Notes under the pieces: model-generated
The model's database searches: none
Told to the model about the DNA's origin: nothing
The model's input: the letters and a program-made list of their open reading frames with translations, nothing else
NCBI RefSeq assembly: GCF_003144035.1
Contig: NZ_QFWT01000002.1
Span: forward strand, 496,001-560,000
Reading direction: 5' to 3'
From: Vibrio albus
Lineage (GTDB): Bacteria; Pseudomonadota; Gammaproteobacteria; Enterobacterales; Vibrionaceae
DNA: 64,000 nucleotides
Position numbers and translations under genes: made by a program
In this document: in pieces, positions 58,045 through 64,000 of the stretch
How positions within the stretch are numbered: the first letter of the stretch is position 1
How the letters are laid out: every line of letters starts with the position of its first letter

Positions 58045-59896
58045 ATGGCTAGAATCAAGCATAAGCGAACACATCATCAGCAATTTGGTCAAATAAACCG
58101 AATTGCCAGCAAAGCAAGCAGTGTATCACGTCTGCTGACTCCTATCGCACTGGCAATCACTCTGGCAGCCTGTTCTTCCAAGCCACCAGAGCCGGAAACG
58201 GTTGATATCACTTCTGAGCCAACCCTATCCGCACAAGTTTACCTAATGAAAGCCGATACGACTCAGAGCAGCCTGCAGAATGACTGGCTGATCATGGCTC
58301 TTAAAGCGGATCTAAAGGAAGGCAATACTCGTCAGGCCGTTCTGCTGATAAAAAGACTGGCAAAACAGAATCTGACAGAGATACAACAAGCGGAATGGCA
58401 ATTAGCCCGTGCGGAGCTGCTCTTTACCGAAGGACAAACGGAAGATGCGCTTGCACAGCTGACTTTCCAACCCTGGTGGAAACTACCTGATGATCAGTGG
58501 ACAGACTACCATTATTTACGCATTCAGATGCTAACCAGGCTGGAACGCTATTTCAGTGTCAGCCGAGAGTGGCTGCAGTTGTCTTCTTACCTGCCAGAGT
58601 CAGAACAGAAGAATGTGGCTACTCAGGTGTGGACAAACCTCTCTCAGCTCTCACAGTATGAAATTGCGAACTTTTCTGCCACGCCGGACGAGACCGAACT
58701 GGCGGGTTGGTTAAGGCTTGCCATGTATATGCAGACAATGAGTGATAACGTTCTGCAGCTCAAAACCGCTCTGGAAAGCTGGATGCAGGAGAACCCTCAG
58801 CATCCTGCCGCTCTTTATATTCCGGCAGATATCCAGGACATTCTCGATCTTGAAATTGTTCAGCCGAAGAACACAGCCCTGCTTCTGCCTCTGACCGGTA
58901 AATATGCTAAACAAGCCGAGTTGGTACGGAATGGATTCCTGCTGGCCATGATGGATGATACGACACGGGAAGATGATGCCATACTGAACGTGATAGATAC
59001 GAATGCTAACGCAATAGCAGACGTGAGAAAGGAGCTGGATGAAAAGAATATCGACTTTGTTATCGGTCCTCTGATCAAAGATAATATTGAGCAGCTACAG
59101 GCTATTCAGAATGAAAAAGAGTACCGTATCCCGATGTTGGCTCTGAACTTCCCTGATGATATCAATGTTGACTCAGAAACCTGCTATCTGACTTTGTCCC
59201 CGGAACAGGAAGTTGCTCAGGGGGCCCGGCATCTGTTTTCTCAAGGCTTCCGGTATCCATTAATTCTCACTCCAAAAGGAAGCTACGGTGAAAGAATTGC
59301 GATCGCTTTCCAGGATGAATGGAAAAAATATAGCCGTAATCAGGCCGCGGTCAGTTACTATGGAAACCGCCGTCAACTGCAGCAGAATATCAATAGTGTA
59401 TTCGGCCTGAAAGAGAGTCAGTCCCGCATTGTTCAGATGGAAAACCTGCTGGGCTCCAATATCGAAAGCCAGCCTCGCAGCCGCAGAGATATTGATGCGG
59501 TCTATATTAATGCCAGCAGCGCTGATCTGACGTTGATCAAACCGTTCATCGAGGTAGCCGTTAACCCTGATGCCAGACCTCCTAAGCTGTTTGCAAATTC
59601 GCACAGTAACACCGGCGGTGATCGACAGTTTGAGGATCTTTCTGGTGTCACCTTTAGTGATATCCCACTACTCACGGAAAGCAATGCTCATTTTAACAAC
59701 CAGCTAACCCACTTGTGGCCAAACCAAAGTAATGATGAAAAACGTCTTATGGCTCTGGGAATGGACGCTTATCGGCTGATCAATGAACTCCCTCAGATGA
59801 AAGTGGACCCTGATTATCGGGTCAAAGGGGAAACCGGTACTCTGAGCATTGATGATCAGTGTGTTGTTCAGCGGGAAATAAAATGGGCTGAGTTTA

Positions 59897-59913
<17 letters not shown>
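58045..59913 (+). CDS. lpoA: LpoA outer-membrane lipoprotein, activator of PBP1A
   Basis: Stimulates the peptidoglycan synthase PBP1A from the outer membrane. 622 residues. The long N-terminus carries a signal ending in a lipobox (ALAITLAACSS, Cys near residue 43). The TPR-like N-terminal domain runs to about residue 270. The C-terminal periplasmic-binding fold begins LLLPLTGKYAKQAELVRNGFLLAM. Overlaps yraN by 17 bases and is divergent from rsmI, the conserved arrangement. Confidence 0.92.
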
Positions 59914-60855
<942 letters not shown>

Positions 60856-60861
60856 TTATTC

Positions 60862-61614
60862 ATGAAACCGCTTATACGCGTTCTGCTTATCCCTGTTTTT
60901 TCTGTATACCTGACTGGCTGTGCCGGAGCATTTATTGCCGGGGCCGCCGCGACCGCGAATGTCGTTACAGACAGTCGTAGCAGTAAAGAGATTCTTGACG
61001 ATAATATGATCGAGCTGGAGGTCACCGGGCTAGGTAACAAAGCCCCTTTCAATACTCAGGCAAGAGTCACTGCCAGTTCGTATGGCGGAGACGTCCTTCT
61101 GATCGGACAAGCAGTGAACCAGCCGATAAAAAGCACTTTAACCCAGCAGGTATTTAAAATAGACGGGGTCAAGTCAGTCAACAATCAACTTCAAGTTCGT
61201 GACCTGCCGACTATGAGCGATATCAGTCATGATGTGTGGATTACCACTAAAGTAAAATCCAACCTGTTAACCAAGAAGGAACTGCAAGGGGTTAAAATCA
61301 AGGTCTATACGGAACTCGGACAGGTCTATCTGCTGGGGCTAGTCACCCGGGAACAGGCTGATGTTGCCATTAACATCGCCCGGAATATTTCCGGGGTGAA
61401 ACAGGTCATTAAAGGGTTCCGCTATACCACCACGACCACACAGGAAGACGCTGTTAGCGACACTCCGGTGAATGAGGAACCCGCGCCAATATCAGATCTC
61501 AAGGTTCAGAACCCGACTAAACCAACCGCCTCGGATTCAGCTCAGGAAACTGAGGTTATCCCTTATATTGAGCCGGTAGAGGTCGGTAGTTATCAGGAAA
61601 AGGATGAAAGCTAG
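60862..61614 (+). CDS. dolP: DolP (YraP), BON-domain outer-membrane lipoprotein
   Basis: Supports outer-membrane integrity at the division site. 250 residues. The lipoprotein signal ends VYLTGCAGAF (Cys near residue 20). Two BON domains follow (about residues 45-115 and 125-195, FKIDGVKSVNNQL and NISGVKQVIKGF). A Pro/Glu/Thr-rich C-terminal tail of about 55 residues makes it longer than E. coli DolP (191). The start has a GAGGAG ribosome-binding site. Last gene of lpoA-yraN-diaA-dolP. Confidence 0.92.
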   Translation: MKPLIRVLLIPVFSVYLTGCAGAFIAGAAATANVVTDSRSSKEILDDNMIELEVTGLGNKAPFNTQARVTASSYGGDVLLIGQAVNQPIKSTLTQQVFKIDGVKSVNNQLQVRDLPTMSDISHDVWITTKVKSNLLTKKELQGVKIKVYTELGQVYLLGLVTREQADVAINIARNISGVKQVIKGFRYTTTTTQEDAVSDTPVNEEPAPISDLKVQNPTKPTASDSAQETEVIPYIEPVEVGSYQEKDES

Positions 61615-61646
61615 TTATCTATTGCTACAGCTAAATAGGTAAAATG

Positions 61647-61680
61647 AAAAAAGCAGCGAATCATCGCTGCTTTTTTATTA
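61647..61680 (+). terminator. Bidirectional terminator between dolP and sspB
   Basis: The stem AAAAGCAGCGA/TCGCTGCTTTT, with A-run and T-run flanks, separates convergent operons. Confidence 0.85.
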
Positions 61681-61700
61681 TTGAGACTGCATAGAATTAA

Positions 61701-62189
61701 CTACTTTACGACTCGAAGCGTCGGCTTACCTTTCTTCGGTCTTGGTGCTTCATCTTCTGAAGAAACACTCTGTTGAAGGTGTTCATCCGGTTCATTCAGA
61801 AAATCACCAGATTCATCATCAAACTCTGAAATTTCAGCCTCGTCGTTATACTCGTCCATATAAGCATCTTCAGGCTCGAACATAGTACCAGCGCCATTTT
61901 CTCGCGCATAGATAGCCTGAACAGCGTACAGAGGCACAATAACCGAATGTGGTCTACCACCAAAACGGGCATTAAAGGTAACCGCTTCATTGCCCATTTC
62001 CAGATTACCGACCGCTCTGGGAGCCAGATTCAAAATGATCTGTCCATCCTGAACAAATTCCGTCGGGACACGAACACCTTGCATTGTGGCATCAACGACA
62101 AGATGAGGAGTCAATTCATTATCAACCAGCCACTCATAAAATGCCCGCAGCATATAAGGGCGGCGAGGAGTCATCTTCTCAATATCCAT
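61701..62189 (-). CDS. sspB: SspB, ClpXP specificity-enhancing factor
   Basis: Adaptor that binds ssrA-tagged and other substrates and tethers them to ClpXP. 162 residues. The N-terminal substrate-binding domain (RRPYMLRAFYEWLVDNELTPH) is followed by an acidic linker and the ClpX-binding tail ending KGKPTLRVVK. Its ATG overlaps the sspA stop by one base (TAATG). Confidence 0.95.
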   Translation of the reverse strand: MDIEKMTPRRPYMLRAFYEWLVDNELTPHLVVDATMQGVRVPTEFVQDGQIILNLAPRAVGNLEMGNEAVTFNARFGGRPHSVIVPLYAVQAIYARENGAGTMFEPEDAYMDEYNDEAEISEFDDESGDFLNEPDEHLQQSVSSEDEAPRPKKGKPTLRVVK

Positions 62190-62824
62190 TAGCGAGCCAG
62201 ACGCATCTCACGTTCAACTTCGGTCAGAGAAGCCAGGAATGAATCCCTTTCAAACACTCGATTCATATAAACTTTGATTTCTTTTGATCCAGGTCCTGTC
62301 AGCTCAATACCCATTTCAGGCAAACGCCAAAGAAGCGGGGCCAGGTAGCAATCAATCAGGCTGAATTCTTCACTCATGAAGTACTCATATTCTGCAAAGA
62401 TTGGCGCAAGGGTCAGGAGGTCATTGCGTAGCTTCTGACGGGCAGACTCAGCTTCTTCTCCATTACCAGCCATGATCTTTCTGGCCAGTGAATACCAGTT
62501 GGTTTCGATGCGATACATCATCAAACGGCTGCTACCACGAGCAACAGGGTACACAGGCATCAGCGGCGGATGAGGGAAACGCTCATCAAGATACTCCATG
62601 ATGATCTTAGAATCATACAGTGCAAGTTCACGGTCAATCAGAGTCGGTACTGATTTATATGGGTTAAGCTCGATCAGCTCGGTTGGCAAATTAGCTTCAT
62701 CCACTAACTCGACTTCAACACTTACCCCTTTTTCGGCCAGAACAATACGAACCTGATGACTATACATATCGGATGCGCTTGAGAATAAAGTCATCACAGA
62801 ACGTTTATTGGCAGCTACAGCCAT
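62189..62824 (-). CDS. sspA: Stringent starvation protein A
   Basis: GST-fold RNA-polymerase-associated protein. 211 residues from ATG 62824, chosen because GGAGG lies six bases upstream; an in-frame start at 62848 lacks one. RSVMTLFSSASDMYSHQVRIVLAEKG is the thioredoxin-like domain, NPYKSVPTLIDRELALYDS is near residue 55, and YLAPLLWRLPEMGI is the helical domain with the conserved surface pocket. First gene of sspAB. Confidence 0.95.
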   Translation of the reverse strand: MAVAANKRSVMTLFSSASDMYSHQVRIVLAEKGVSVEVELVDEANLPTELIELNPYKSVPTLIDRELALYDSKIIMEYLDERFPHPPLMPVYPVARGSSRLMMYRIETNWYSLARKIMAGNGEEAESARQKLRNDLLTLAPIFAEYEYFMSEEFSLIDCYLAPLLWRLPEMGIELTGPGSKEIKVYMNRVFERDSFLASLTEVEREMRLAR

Positions 62825-63001
62825 TGAGTCCTCCAGTACACTTACCAATTAAAAAACCAGTGAAAATTATCACCATAGACAGATTAGCGTTGAATAATAG
62901 CATATTTCGTGTCTATCGCGCTAATAATCTTTACATCTGCGTGTTGCCAAAAACATCACAAAATAAGAACATTCAGTGCATTATGAAGATCTTTAGAAAG
63001 G

Positions 63002-63031
63002 AAAAAGCCCGGTGATTAATCACCGGGCTTT
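63002..63031 (-). terminator. Rho-independent terminator of the tRNA operon
   Basis: The stem AGCCCGGTGA/TCACCGGGCT is followed by TTTTTCC on the minus strand, eight bases beyond the last tRNA. Confidence 0.85.
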
Positions 63032-63038
63032 CGGAAAG

Positions 63039-63114
63039 TGGCTCCCCCTGCGGGACTCGAACCTGCGACATACGGATTAACAGTCCGCCGTTCTACCAAC
63101 TGAACTAAGGGGGA
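63039..63114 (-). tRNA. tRNA-Asn (GTT), copy 2
   Basis: 76 nt with encoded CCA. Acceptor TCCCCCT pairs with AGGGGGA. The anticodon loop is CTGTTAA and the T-loop GTTCGAGTC. Identical to the copy at 63264-63339. Confidence 0.97.
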
Positions 63115-63146
63115 ATAGAATGTGTTTACTAAATAAATTTAGTAAA

Positions 63147-63223
<77 letters not shown>

Positions 63224-63263
63224 CCGTTTCCAATTAAATGCTAACAAACATTCGATGGGAAAG

Positions 63264-63339
63264 TGGCTCCCCCTGCGGGACTCGAACCTGCGACATACGG
63301 ATTAACAGTCCGCCGTTCTACCAACTGAACTAAGGGGGA
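63264..63339 (-). tRNA. tRNA-Asn (GTT), copy 1
   Basis: Same 76-nt cloverleaf as 63039-63114, with GTT anticodon and encoded CCA. Confidence 0.97.
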
Positions 63340-63359
63340 ATAAACTCTTTAATGAAAAA

Positions 63360-63435
<76 letters not shown>

Positions 63436-63489
63436 GCACTATATTTTCATTTAACTTATTAAACATTCGTATTTCAATAAGTTTAAATA

Positions 63490-63565
63490 TGGTGCCCGGA
63501 GGCGGAATCGAACCACCGACACGAGGATTTTCAATCCTCTGCTCTACCGACTGAGCTATCCGGGC
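63490..63565 (-). tRNA. tRNA-Phe (GAA)
   Basis: 76 nt with encoded CCA. Acceptor GCCCGGA/TCCGGGC, anticodon loop TTGAAAA. First tRNA of the operon. Confidence 0.97.
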
Positions 63566-63575
63566 AACGAGGTGT

Positions 63576-63604
63576 ATTAAACGTTTTTTCTGCTTTTGGG
63601 TCAA
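63576..63604 (-). promoter_or_regulatory. Sigma-70 promoter of the tRNA operon
   Basis: On the minus strand TTGACC (63599-63604) and TTTAAT (63576-63581) are exactly 17 bp apart, placing the start a few bases before tRNA-Phe. Confidence 0.65.
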
Positions 63605-64000
63605 TAGAAAATTGCAAAAAATCGTGCGTTTGTTGCTTTTCTATACTCAAATGGGCTTTTTATCCTATTAGCCCAAATAAACACAAGCTATAGCGTATAT
63701 AAGCACCCCAACAATAAGGCCGTAAATCCCCTTATAATACGATCAATCAGCCTCTACGGCCTCTATAAACACGTTTTAAGCCACCAAAGCACAGCCCCCC
63801 CCCTAATAACCTGCCTAATGAACGATAGCACCAAGCAGGAAAAATCACGACTCCAGGTGATCCATACCAGGTGATTTAAATAATAGAGAGAACGAGTGTA
63901 CTTAAAGAATGAATACGAACAGGGGACGTCTTGGGAGGCTTGTGGAAGCACATTTATTCAGAACAGAGAGCTTTTTTGTTTGATATCATTTAATACTATG
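63605..64000. other. Right-edge stretch without a recognised gene
   Basis: No convincing ORF. A short inverted repeat (GGGCT...AGCCC) lies near 63655-63675, and a C9 homopolymer near 63797. A gene on either side may begin beyond the window. Confidence 0.3.

Noticed and set aside
63763..63951. A 62-residue minus-strand ORF at the right edge
   Set aside because: Crosses a C9 tract, has no ribosome-binding site and no recognisable content.

Overview
The window reads as a Vibrio-type gammaproteobacterial chromosome. The evidence is gene order and protein similarity: zapA-6S RNA-fau, serA, argP/argO, a mscS-fbaA-pgk-epd run near tktA and metK, a division and cell-wall (dcw) cluster with no ddlB between murC and ftsQ, and an rsmI/lpoA/yraN/diaA/dolP/sspBA block ending in a tRNA array. 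No species is assigned.

Layout. 1-1.5 kb: the 3' end of an unknown gene, a YbaK-type deacylase, then a perfect CRP site in front of a strongly folded, terminated RNA candidate, and a small conserved-looking protein. 1.5-8.4 kb: ubiI/ubiH (ubiquinone hydroxylases), ygfB, zapA, 6S RNA, fau, rpiA, serA. 8.4-15.5 kb: yggE-like gene, argP/argO, mscS, fbaA, pgk, epd. 15.7-26.3 kb: an accessory glyco-locus between epd and tktA. It has a rightward operon (GT-C membrane enzyme, polyprenyl-type GT2, UDP-GlcNAc 2-epimerase, flippase-like membrane protein, polysaccharide pyruvyl transferase) facing a very AT-rich leftward operon (LTA-synthase-like phosphotransferase, GT39-like enzyme, GT2). 26.4-29.9 kb: tktA and metK, divergent, with paired LacI/PurR-like operators and a MetJ-like box between them. 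30.3-47.0 kb: lpxC and the dcw cluster (rsmH to ftsZ), all leftward. mraZ is missing, and sbmA occupies the space between rsmH and rnpB.

48.86-56.8 kb: a 7.8-kb integrated element in rnpB, the RNase P RNA gene, bounded by 150-bp direct repeats of the rnpB 3' end. It carries a tyrosine integrase, an HNH nuclease, two serine recombinases, a replication-type winged-helix protein with an apparent ATT start, a small protein and an RNase HI broken by an 8-bp tandem duplication. To the left of the left repeat lies a decayed copy of the 5' end of a related integrase, which shows that the site was used before. The intact integrase sits directly downstream of rnpB in the same direction with no visible terminator between them, so rnpB transcription may feed it.

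57-64 kb: rsmI, lpoA, yraN, diaA, dolP, sspBA and a five-tRNA operon (Phe-Thr-Asn-Thr-Asn), then about 400 bp without a recognisable gene. The most unusual parts are the layered rnpB element, the glyco-locus, the CRP-linked RNA candidate and the foldback upstream of ftsQ. All functional statements come from reading the sequence; no database search was done.
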